A stretch of 6,640 nucleotides of DNA, taken from JALHQU01 sp043745295 (GTDB lineage Bacteria > Planctomycetota > Planctomycetia > Gemmatales > Gemmataceae). Positions 1-6,590 of this stretch are shown here, piece after piece; the stretch's first letter is position 1; every line of letters starts with the position of its first letter. The position numbers and the translations under genes were made by a program. A model generated the notes under the pieces. It saw only the letters and a list, made by a program, of their open reading frames with translations, searched no databases and was not told the origin of the DNA. The stretch spans positions 1-6,640 of the forward strand of contig JAYTTN010000289.1 of the NCBI GenBank assembly GCA_043745295.1. Reading direction: 5' to 3'.

Positions 1-59
1 CGTGAGCGACGGTCTTCGAGATGAAGGACCGTCGCTCACGCTTCCGGCTCGGATCGAAC
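1..59 (-). repeat. Left flanking palindromic repeat (hairpin plus 19-nt tail)
   Basis: Positions 1-14 (cgtgagcgacggtc) are the exact reverse complement of 27-40, with 12 nt (15-26) between them, giving a 14 bp GC-rich stem that can extend a few pairs into the loop. A tail follows at 41-59 (cttccggctcggatcgaac). The whole unit recurs in inverted orientation at 6591-6640, so the element is larger than the hairpin alone. Strand is given as minus because the minus strand reads tail then hairpin, like the right copy on plus. No T-tract follows within the window, so a classic intrinsic terminator is not shown, although the stem could end transcription from an upstream gene. Its loop is 7 nt longer than that of the right copy. 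The left edge may be cut by the window. Confidence 0.85.
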
Positions 60-105
60 CAAGCACCGGCGGACTCACGTCGCGCCGTTCGCCGGAGGCC
101 CTCCG
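60..105 (+). promoter_or_regulatory. nirB leader with strong Shine-Dalgarno site
   Basis: This short stretch between the left repeat and nirB contains GGAGG at 94-98, exactly 7 nt before the ATG at 106, which decides the nirB start. The site overlaps a small possible hairpin: CGGA at 93-96 can pair with TCCG at 102-105, leaving a 5 nt loop. I see no convincing -35/-10 promoter and no clear NtrC-type or other operator. The true promoter may lie upstream of the window or inside the repeat. Confidence 0.6.
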
Positions 106-2571
106 ATGATCGCCCTGAACACCATCGCCGACACGCCCGTCACCCGCCGCCGGCTGGTCGTCATCGGCAACGGCATGGCCGGCGCGCGGCTGGTCGAGGA
201 CGTGATCGCCGCCGACCCCAGCCACGACTTCGACATCGTCGTGTTCGGCGACGAACCCTACGGCAACTACAACCGCATCCTGCTGTCGAACGTGCTGAAC
301 GGGTCGCAGGAGCCGGCCGAGATCTTCCTGAACCCGCTGGCCTGGTACGCGGAGAACGACGTCACCCTGCACGCCGGCAAGAAGGTGACGACGATCGACC
401 GCGAGAACCGGACGGTGACGGCGGACGACGTGACCGAGGAGTACGACATCCTCGTGTTCGCCACCGGCAGCCGGCCGTTCGTCCCGCCGATCCAGGGCAC
501 GTCGCTGCACGGCGTGTTCGTCTTCCGCACCATCGACGACTGCCGGTTCATCGCCAGCTACGCCCGGAACTGCAAGACGGCCGTCGTCATCGGCGGCGGC
601 CTGCTCGGCCTGGAAGCGGCCAAGGGACTGATGACCCACAACGTGTCGGTCACGGTCGTCGAGATGGGGCCGTGGCTGATGGGCGTGCAACTCGACGAGG
701 CCGGCGGCAAGGTGCTTCAGCAGACCATCGAGGCCCTCGGCATCACCGCCAAGACGAGTGCCAGCACCAAGGAATTCGTCGGCGACGAACACAACAAAGT
801 GACCGGGGTGAAGTTCGCCGACGGGTCGATTGTGCAGGCCGACATGGTGGTGATCTCCGCCGGCATCCGGCCGAACAAAGAGCTGGCGATGGAGCATGGC
901 ATCGCCTGCGACCGCGCCATTCTGGTGGACGACACCCTGCAAACGAACGACCCGGCCGTCTTCGGCGTCGGCGAGTGCGTCCAGCACCGGGGCATGGTGT
1001 ACGGCCTCGTCGCCCCGATCTGGGAGCAGACGAAGGCGCTCGCGCGGCGGCTGACTGGCACCGAGCCGGACGCCACTTACACCGGCTCGAAACTGGCCAC
1101 CAAGCTGAAGGTGATGGGCGTCGAGCTGGCCAGCATGGGCCGGGTATCCGACGTGAAGCCGACCGATGAAGTCGTCACGTTCGCCGAGCCGGCCCGACAG
1201 GTCTACTGGAAGGCCATCGTCCGCGACGGCAAGGTGGTGGCCGGTTGCCTGCTCGGCGACCTCGGCCCGTCCGACGACCTGATCGACTTCTTCATGACCG
1301 AAAGGGCCGCGCCGGCCCGGCGGTTGGAGCTGTTCTTCGGGGCCGGCACCAAGACGCAAGGGGCCGACTTCAGCCTCGCCGACATGCCCGACGACAAGCA
1401 GATTTGCGACTGCAACGGCGTCTGCAAGGGAACCATCGTCAAGGCGATCCAAGCCGGCAAGACGACGGTACCGGCGGTCGGCAAGGCCACCCGCGCGGGC
1501 ACCGGCTGCGGGTCGTGCAAGAAGATGGTGGCCGGGCTGATCGAGGCCGTCGCCGGCGCGGTGAAGGCCGACCCGAGCGAGAGCTGGTACGTCGCGGCGG
1601 TGCCGCTGGACAAGCCGACGCTGGTGGCGGAGTGCAAGCGGCGCGGGCTGCGGAGCGTGTCGGCTGTCCTGGCCGAACTCGGCACCGGCGACGACGAGAA
1701 GAGCAAGAACGGCCTGGCCTCCATGCTGAAGGGCATCTGGGGCACCGAGTACGTCGATGAGCGCGACTCGCGGTACATCAACGACCGCGTCCACGCCAAC
1801 ATCCAGAAGGACGGCACCTTCAGCGTCATCCCGCGCATCTACGGCGGCGTCACCACGGCCGACGACCTCATCAAGATCGGCCAGGTGGCGAAGAAGTACG
1901 CCGTGCCGATGGTCAAGTTCACCGGCGGCCAGCGGATCGACCTGCTCGGCATCAAGAAGGACGACCTGCCGGGCGTCTGGGCCGACCTCGGCATGCCCAG
2001 CGGCCACGCCTACACGAAGGCCCTGCGGACGGTGAAGACGTGCGTCGGCAGCGAGTTCTGCCGGTACGGCACGAACGACAGCACCGCCCTCGGCATCGCC
2101 CTGGAGAAGACGTTCCAGGGGTTCGAGTTCCCGGCGAAGGTGAAGCTCGGTGTGAGTGGCTGCCCGCGAAACTGTGCCGAAAGCACGGTGAAGGACGTGG
2201 GCATCGTGGCGTCCGACGGCGGCGACTGGGACGTGCTGGTCGGCGGGGCGGCCGGTGCCCACGTCCGCCGGACGGACCAACTCGCCCGCGTGAAGACGCA
2301 GGCCGACGCCATCCAGCTCACCGGCCGCTTTCTGATCTACTACCGCGACAACGCCAAGTGGCTGGAGCGGACCTACGACTTCGTCCCCCGCGTCGGCATC
2401 GCCTTCCTCCGCGACGTGCTGGTGAACGACTCGCTCGGCATCGTCCTGCAGCTGGACGCCGAGGTGGCGAAGACCATCGCGGCTTATGTGGACCCGTGGC
2501 TCGAACGCGACAACCCGGTGTACGCCGGCCAGTTCGAGGACGTGCGGCGGGTGCCGCTGCCCGTTGTTTGA
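106..2571 (+). CDS. nirB: NAD(P)H-dependent assimilatory nitrite reductase, large subunit
   Basis: Predicted 821 aa cytoplasmic enzyme that reduces nitrite to ammonium by six electrons (equivalent to Bacillus NasD), close to the usual NirB length of about 800-850 aa. Domains in order: an FAD/NAD(P)-binding pyridine nucleotide-disulfide oxidoreductase half, with VIGNGMAG near residue 19 and the second dinucleotide motif GGGLLG near 163; a BFD-like [2Fe-2S] domain with C434, C436, C468 and C471 (CxC-x31-CxxC); a ferredoxin-like half-domain from about residue 565 (NIQKDGTFSVIPR); and a siroheme-[4Fe-4S] domain with C646-x5-C652 and C686-x3-C690 (TCVGSEFC and SGCPRNC). All eight cluster cysteines are present. 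The ATG has GGAGG 7 nt upstream. It is the first gene of the operon and is followed 93 nt later by nirD. It needs siroheme, but no siroheme synthase gene is in the window. Its first 480 residues are closely similar to the nasB product at 5168-6583. The identification is firm; NADH versus NADPH preference cannot be read from sequence. Confidence 0.97.
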   Translation: MIALNTIADTPVTRRRLVVIGNGMAGARLVEDVIAADPSHDFDIVVFGDEPYGNYNRILLSNVLNGSQEPAEIFLNPLAWYAENDVTLHAGKKVTTIDRENRTVTADDVTEEYDILVFATGSRPFVPPIQGTSLHGVFVFRTIDDCRFIASYARNCKTAVVIGGGLLGLEAAKGLMTHNVSVTVVEMGPWLMGVQLDEAGGKVLQQTIEALGITAKTSASTKEFVGDEHNKVTGVKFADGSIVQADMVVISAGIRPNKELAMEHGIACDRAILVDDTLQTNDPAVFGVGECVQHRGMVYGLVAPIWEQTKALARRLTGTEPDATYTGSKLATKLKVMGVELASMGRVSDVKPTDEVVTFAEPARQVYWKAIVRDGKVVAGCLLGDLGPSDDLIDFFMTERAAPARRLELFFGAGTKTQGADFSLADMPDDKQICDCNGVCKGTIVKAIQAGKTTVPAVGKATRAGTGCGSCKKMVAGLIEAVAGAVKADPSESWYVAAVPLDKPTLVAECKRRGLRSVSAVLAELGTGDDEKSKNGLASMLKGIWGTEYVDERDSRYINDRVHANIQKDGTFSVIPRIYGGVTTADDLIKIGQVAKKYAVPMVKFTGGQRIDLLGIKKDDLPGVWADLGMPSGHAYTKALRTVKTCVGSEFCRYGTNDSTALGIALEKTFQGFEFPAKVKLGVSGCPRNCAESTVKDVGIVASDGGDWDVLVGGAAGAHVRRTDQLARVKTQADAIQLTGRFLIYYRDNAKWLERTYDFVPRVGIAFLRDVLVNDSLGIVLQLDAEVAKTIAAYVDPWLERDNPVYAGQFEDVRRVPLPVV

Positions 2572-2574
2572 TCC

Positions 2575-2652
2575 GGCGAGCGGGGGACGTAAGCCCCCTG
2601 TTTCTTCCCGCGAAACCCAACCCAACAGGGGGCTTACGCCCCCCCGCTCGCC
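2575..2652. repeat. Imperfect GC-rich inverted repeat between nirB and nirD
   Basis: The left arm 2575-2602 (beginning ggcgagcggggg) pairs with the right arm 2624-2652 (ending cgctcgcc) across a 21 nt loop at 2603-2623. The arms differ only in the G-run: five G then A on the left, against a seven-C run on the right, so one mismatch and one extra base. The repeat starts 3 nt after the nirB stop and ends 12 nt before the nirD ATG, filling 78 of the 93 intergenic bases. Each arm contains a run such as cgtaagccccc, giving internal partial symmetry. No T-tract follows. It could be a dispersed intergenic repeat, an mRNA 3'-end stabiliser for nirB, or a partial attenuator; the sequence does not decide. 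Confidence 0.88.
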
Positions 2653-2664
2653 AAGAAATCGACC

Positions 2665-2970
2665 ATGCCCCGCGTCGCCCTCTGCACCCTGGACGAACTG
2701 CCCGTCGGCCTCGGCCGCGCGTTCGATGTCGGCGGCACGCCGGTGGCCGTGTTCCGCACCCGCGACGGCGCGGTGTTCGCCACCGCCGGCTTCTGCCCGC
2801 ACAAGAACGGCCCGCTCGCCGACGGCATGTTGGCCGGCGACCAAGTGGTGTGCCCGTACCACGGCTTCCGGTTCGACCGGGCAACGGGCGCGTGCGACCA
2901 GCCGAACGTGTGCGCGATCCGGACTTACCCGACGACAGTCGAAGGGACGGCGGTGTTCGTGACGGTGTGA
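2665..2970 (+). CDS. nirD: Nitrite reductase small subunit, Rieske [2Fe-2S] type
   Basis: Predicted 101 aa Rieske-fold protein, the usual size of NirD (Bacillus NasE), which partners NirB in NAD(P)H-dependent nitrite reduction in the cytoplasm. The Rieske signature is complete: C44-P-H46 (CPHKNGPL) and C63-P-Y-H66 (CPYHGFRFD), 16 residues apart, with the typical GPL and HGFRFD contexts. Some enterobacterial NirD proteins are known to keep the fold while losing ligands, so intact ligands here suggest a real [2Fe-2S] cluster. The ATG at 2665 gives the expected N-terminus (VALCTLDELP), but only a weak AAG-rich sequence lies between the repeat end (2652) and the start, with no good Shine-Dalgarno. 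Position directly after nirB supports NirD over a generic Rieske ferredoxin of the dioxygenase or thioredoxin-reductase type, which it otherwise resembles. Confidence 0.93.
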   Translation: MPRVALCTLDELPVGLGRAFDVGGTPVAVFRTRDGAVFATAGFCPHKNGPLADGMLAGDQVVCPYHGFRFDRATGACDQPNVCAIRTYPTTVEGTAVFVTV

Positions 2971-2977
2971 TGGAAGA

Positions 2978-3036
2978 AGGGCACCCACAAGGGGTGCCCC
3001 TACCGGCCTCGTAGGGGCACCCCTTGTGGGTGCCCT
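2978..3036. repeat. Perfect 26 bp inverted repeat with self-palindromic arms
   Basis: The left arm 2978-3003 is the exact reverse complement of the right arm 3011-3036, with a 7 nt loop (cggcctc, 3004-3010). Each arm is itself a hairpin: in the left arm gggcaccc (2979-2986) pairs with gggtgccc (2992-2999) around acaag. The element can therefore fold as one long stem or as two small hairpins side by side. It starts 7 nt after the nirD stop and ends 20 nt before the preferred nasC start. No T-tract follows, so termination is unproven. Perfect arms in non-coding DNA suggest a recently arrived or actively maintained element, perhaps a dispersed repeat family. Confidence 0.93.
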
Positions 3037-3056
3037 CGTGCGAATGTGGGGTTTCC

Positions 3057-5171
3057 GTGCTATCGCTCCCGCTGTCACCGCCGGACCTCGCCTTCCGCAC
3101 GCACTGCCCGTACTGCGCGTTCCAGTGCGGCATTCGCATGGACGACACGGTCGCGGACGAGGCGCGGCGGATTCAGGGCGACCCGCACTTCCCGGTGAAC
3201 AACGGCCAGCTCTGCATCAAAGGCTGGACCAGTTCCGCCCTCCTGCGGCACCCGGCCCGGCTGCTCTCGCCGCTCGTCCGCGACTCGCGCGGCCAGCCGT
3301 TCCGCGAGGCCACCTGGGACGACGCGCTGGACCGCATCGCCGACGCGATGCGACGCACGCGCGAGAAGCACGGGGCGGACGCCAACGGCGTGTTCGGCTC
3401 CGGCGCGCTGACGAACGAGAAGGCGTACCTGCTCGGCAAGTTCGCCCGCGTCGCGCTGGGCACGGCGAACATCGACTACAACGGCCGCTACTGCATGTCC
3501 AGCGCGGCGGCCGGCGCGAATCGGGCCTTCGGTATCGACCGCGGAATGCCATTCCCGGTGTCCGACATCGAACGCGCGGCCGTCGTCGTCCTCGTCGGCG
3601 CGAACTGCGCCGACACCCTGCCGCCGATCATGCAGTGGTTCGACCGCCAGAAGCGGCAAGGCGGTCGGCTCGTGGTCCTCGACCCGCGCCGCACCGCCAC
3701 CGCCAAGGTCGCCGACCTGCACCTCGCCGTCACCCCCGGCACCGACCTGGCGCTGGCGAACGGCCTGCTCTACCTGCTGATCGAAGAAGGCCACCTGAAC
3801 GCCGAGTACATCGCCCGGCGGACGACCGGCTTCGAGGCGGCCCGTGCGACCGCCCTCGGCTACCACCCGGCGCACGTCGAGCGGCTGACCGGCGTGCCCG
3901 AAGCGGCCATGCGGCAGCTCGTCCGCTGGATGGCGGCCGCGCCGTCGTGCATGATCCTGTCCGGCCGCGGCCCGGAGCAGCACAGCAAGGGCGTGGACAC
4001 CGTTCACGCCTGGATCAACCTCGCCCTCGCGCTGGGGCTGCCGGGCAAACCCTACTCCGGGTGGGCGTGCCTGACCGGGCAGGGAAACGGCCAGGGCGGG
4101 CGGGAACACGGGCAGAAGGCGGACCAACTGCCGGGCTACCAGTTGATCGAGAACCCCGTCCACCGCGAGCGGGTGGCGGCCGTGTGGGGCGTGCCAGCGG
4201 AGTCGCTACCGCGAAAAGGGCTGAGCGCCTACGAGCTGCTCGACGCGGTCGGCGGCGCGGTGAAGTCGCTGTTCGTCATGGGGTCGAACGTCGCGGTCGC
4301 CTCGCCGGACACGACGCGGATCATTGGCCGGTTGAAATCGTCGGACTTCCTCGCCGTCTGCGACGCCTTCCCGAACGACACCACCGCCCTCGCGGACGTG
4401 GTGCTGCCAGTCTACCAGTGGGCGGAGGAAGACGGCACGATGACGAACTTCGAGGGGCGGGTGATCCGCCGCCGGCAGACGACCCGTCCGCCGCGCGGCC
4501 CGCGCGGCGACCTGGACATCCTCCGCGAGCTGGCCGAACGGCTCGGCCACGGCGAGCGGTTCGCGTTCCGCACGGCCGGCGAGGTGTTCGCCGAGTTCCG
4601 CCGCGCGACCGCCGGCGGCCCGGCCGACTACAGCGGCATCACCTACGAGAAGATCGACGCCGGCGACGGCGTGTTCTGGCCGTGCCCGACCGAGGATCAT
4701 CCCGGCACCCCGCACCTGTTCGCCGACCGCTTCCACCACGCCGACGGGAAGGCGAAGTTCTTCGCCGTCGAACACCGGCCGGGCGGGGACGCGCCGGACG
4801 CCGACTTCCCGTACCTGTTCACCACCGGCCGGTACAAGGAGCATTACAACTCCGGCGCGCAGACCCGCCACGTCCCCCGCCTGACCGACGCGCAGCCGCT
4901 CCCCCGTCTGCAACTGCACCCGACCGTCGCCCACCGCCACCGCATCGTTACTGACACCCTGGTGTCACTGGAGAGCCGGCGGGGACGGGCCGAATTCACC
5001 GCCGACGTGACCGCCGACATCCGCCCGGACACGCTGTTCGCGCCGTTCCACTGGGGCGGCCGGCAGGCGGCGAACGTGCTGACCGGGTCGGCCCTCGACC
5101 CGGTGTCGCGGATGCCCGAATTCAAACTGGCCGCCGTGCGAATCGTCGCCGGGCCGGAGGTGTCCAAATGA
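3057..5171 (+). CDS. nasC: Assimilatory nitrate reductase catalytic subunit (Mo-bis-PGD)
   Basis: Predicted 704 aa from GTG 3057; reduces nitrate to nitrite in the cytoplasm. It corresponds to NasC of Bacillus, NarB of cyanobacteria and NasA of Klebsiella, and its length fits the roughly 700-730 aa of the first two. Residues 17, 20, 24 and 53 are the N-terminal [4Fe-4S] cysteines (CPYC-AFQC-CIKGW). C146 in GRYCMSSA is the probable molybdenum ligand, which argues against a selenocysteine formate dehydrogenase. The molybdopterin oxidoreductase core includes FPNDTTALADVVLP (438-451), and a C-terminal molybdopterin dinucleotide-binding domain begins near 584 (TTGRYKEHYNSG). No Tat signal and no C-terminal BFD domain are present; that domain sits instead in the overlapping nasB gene. 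The start is uncertain: the frame stays open upstream to a TTG at 3024 and a GTG at 3030, but both lie inside the palindrome, while GTG 3057 has GGGG at 3048-3051 as a modest ribosome site. Confidence 0.92.
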   Translation: MLSLPLSPPDLAFRTHCPYCAFQCGIRMDDTVADEARRIQGDPHFPVNNGQLCIKGWTSSALLRHPARLLSPLVRDSRGQPFREATWDDALDRIADAMRRTREKHGADANGVFGSGALTNEKAYLLGKFARVALGTANIDYNGRYCMSSAAAGANRAFGIDRGMPFPVSDIERAAVVVLVGANCADTLPPIMQWFDRQKRQGGRLVVLDPRRTATAKVADLHLAVTPGTDLALANGLLYLLIEEGHLNAEYIARRTTGFEAARATALGYHPAHVERLTGVPEAAMRQLVRWMAAAPSCMILSGRGPEQHSKGVDTVHAWINLALALGLPGKPYSGWACLTGQGNGQGGREHGQKADQLPGYQLIENPVHRERVAAVWGVPAESLPRKGLSAYELLDAVGGAVKSLFVMGSNVAVASPDTTRIIGRLKSSDFLAVCDAFPNDTTALADVVLPVYQWAEEDGTMTNFEGRVIRRRQTTRPPRGPRGDLDILRELAERLGHGERFAFRTAGEVFAEFRRATAGGPADYSGITYEKIDAGDGVFWPCPTEDHPGTPHLFADRFHHADGKAKFFAVEHRPGGDAPDADFPYLFTTGRYKEHYNSGAQTRHVPRLTDAQPLPRLQLHPTVAHRHRIVTDTLVSLESRRGRAEFTADVTADIRPDTLFAPFHWGGRQAANVLTGSALDPVSRMPEFKLAAVRIVAGPEVSK
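5156..5160 (+). promoter_or_regulatory. Shine-Dalgarno site of nasB inside the nasC 3' end
   Basis: GGAGG at 5156-5160 lies 7 nt before the nasB ATG at 5168 and is embedded in the last nasC codons. The nasC stop and nasB start overlap as ATGA (5168-5171), the usual arrangement for coupled translation and near-equal synthesis of partner subunits. Confidence 0.85.
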
Positions 5172-6583
5172 AGAAGCGGCTCGCCATCGTGGGCAACGGC
5201 ATGGCCGCCGGCCGGCTGCTGGACGACCTGTTCCGCCGCAACGCCGGCGCGCGGTTCGACGTGACCGTGTTCGGCGAGGAGGCGCACGGCTGCTACAACC
5301 GCATCCTCCTCGGCCGCATCATCGGCGGCAGTTCGACCGACGACATCCTGACCAAGCCGCGGGCGTGGTACGCCGACCGGGGCGTCGCCTTCCACTCGGA
5401 CACGCGGGTGACGCGGCTCGACACCGCCGCGCGCAAGCTGGTCACGGCGGCGGGCGCGGAGTTCGCCTTCGACGCCTGCGTACTGGCCACCGGGTCGGCC
5501 CCGTTCGTGCCGCCGCTCGACAACCTGAAGGGGGCCGACGACTGCCCGAAGGCCGGCGCGTTCCTGTTCCGTACGGTGGACGACTGCGAGCGGATCCGCA
5601 CCTACGCGCGGCCGGCCAGCACCGCCGTCGTCCTCGGCGGCGGGCTGCTCGGGCTGGAGGCGGCGAAGGCGCTGTCCGACCTCGGCCTCCACGTCACCGT
5701 CGTCCACCTGCCCGACTGGCTGATGAACCTCCAGGTGGACCGGCTTGGCGGGGAATTCGTCCGCCGGGCGGTGGAGAAGCTCGGCATCTTCGTCCGCACC
5801 GGGGTCGCCGCCACCGGCATCGTCGGCGAGACGAAAGTCGAAGGCGTGACGCTGAAGACCGGAGAAATCCTGTCGGCCGACATGCTCGTGATCGCCGCCG
5901 GCATCCGCCCGCGCACCGATGTGGCCGTCGCGTCGAACGTGCCCGTCAAGCGCGGGATCGTCGTCAACGACCTGCTCGCCACCGCCGTGCCGGGCGTGTA
6001 CGCGGTGGGCGAATGCGCGGAACACAACGGCACCGTGTACGGCATCGTGCCGCCCATCTGGGAGCAGTGCGAGACGCTGGCCGACCTGCTGACCGGGGCG
6101 AACCCGACGGCCCGGTATCGCGGGTCGAAGCTGTACACGAAGCTGAAAGTCGCCGGCGTGGACGTGTCCAGCATGGGCCTCGTCGAGCCGCAGTTCGACA
6201 CCGACGAGGTGCTGCAAGTCATCGAGGACCGGCGCGGCATCTACCGCAAGCTGATCGTCCGCGACGGCAAGCTGGTCGGCGGCGTCACGGTCGGCGACGG
6301 CGACGCGGCCCCCGCGCTGGCCCGCTGGTTCGACCGCGCCGACCCGCTGCCGGCCAACCGGCTCGACGTGCTGTGCAGCGGCGACATCTCGCCGGCCGCC
6401 GCCGACCCGGAAATCTGCAACTGCCACCACGTCAGCGCTTCGACGCTGACGGCGGCCATCGCCGACGGCTGCACCACCCTGCCCGCACTGAGCGCCGCCA
6501 CCAAGGCCGGCACCGGCTGCGGCTCGTGCCGGGGGCAACTGGCCAACCTGATCCTGAAGACCGCGAAGACCGCCGCCGTTTGA
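5168..6583 (+). CDS. nasB: Nitrate reductase electron-transfer subunit (FAD, BFD [2Fe-2S])
   Basis: Predicted 471 aa cytoplasmic NAD(P)H-oxidising flavoprotein that should feed electrons to the nitrate reductase encoded just upstream. It matches the role of Bacillus NasB and Klebsiella NasC, and is close in size to the latter and clearly shorter than the former. The FAD motif is VGNGMAAG (residues 8-15) and the NAD(P) motif GGGLLG (157-162), followed by GSKLYTKLKV, which NirB shares as GSKLATKLKV. A C-terminal BFD-like domain carries C417, C419, C451 and C454 (CxC-x31-CxxC), the same spacing as in NirB. The protein is effectively the N-terminal half of NirB without the siroheme half, so it could be misnamed nirB; the ATGA overlap with the nitrate reductase gene supports the electron-transfer role. 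The ATG has GGAGG at 7 nt. It is the last gene of the operon, ending 7 nt before the right flanking repeat. Confidence 0.92.
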   Translation: MKKRLAIVGNGMAAGRLLDDLFRRNAGARFDVTVFGEEAHGCYNRILLGRIIGGSSTDDILTKPRAWYADRGVAFHSDTRVTRLDTAARKLVTAAGAEFAFDACVLATGSAPFVPPLDNLKGADDCPKAGAFLFRTVDDCERIRTYARPASTAVVLGGGLLGLEAAKALSDLGLHVTVVHLPDWLMNLQVDRLGGEFVRRAVEKLGIFVRTGVAATGIVGETKVEGVTLKTGEILSADMLVIAAGIRPRTDVAVASNVPVKRGIVVNDLLATAVPGVYAVGECAEHNGTVYGIVPPIWEQCETLADLLTGANPTARYRGSKLYTKLKVAGVDVSSMGLVEPQFDTDEVLQVIEDRRGIYRKLIVRDGKLVGGVTVGDGDAAPALARWFDRADPLPANRLDVLCSGDISPAAADPEICNCHHVSASTLTAAIADGCTTLPALSAATKAGTGCGSCRGQLANLILKTAKTAAV

Positions 6584-6590
6584 ACCGCCC

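Noticed and set aside
1..40. Nas-type leader attenuator (NasR or NasT antitermination target) upstream of nirB
   Set aside because: A leader hairpin is attractive for a nitrate operon, but the same unit with the same tail occurs inverted after nasB, so it is better explained as a repeat element, and no T-tract follows.
21..1169. Plus-strand 382-codon frame starting in the left hairpin and overlapping nirB
   Set aside because: It is an Arg/Pro/Gly-rich out-of-frame shadow of nirB with no recognisable motif, and its start lies in the repeat.
2575..3036. CRISPR array or insertion sequence
   Set aside because: The internal repeats are two unrelated inverted pairs without regular spacers, and no transposase-coding frame is present.
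2318..3148. Minus-strand 276-codon frame crossing nirD and two repeats
   Set aside because: Arg- and Gly-rich, spans unrelated palindromes and has no domain; nirD on the other strand carries an intact Rieske signature.
3026..4954. Plus-strand 642-codon frame overlapping nasC
   Set aside because: It is an Arg/Pro-rich shadow in another frame; all cofactor motifs are in the nasC frame.
3057..5171. Formate dehydrogenase or periplasmic NapA instead of assimilatory nitrate reductase
   Set aside because: The active-site context GRYCMSSA with a cysteine ligand, no in-frame TGA selenocysteine codon, no Tat signal, and the nirBD/nasB neighbours all favour assimilatory nitrate reductase.
4844..6538. 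Long minus-strand open frame (564 codons) opposite nasC and nasB
   Set aside because: Its translation is low-complexity and rich in Arg, Ala, Gly, Val and Asp with no domain, and it lies antisense to two well-supported enzymes. Long antisense frames are expected in GC-rich DNA.
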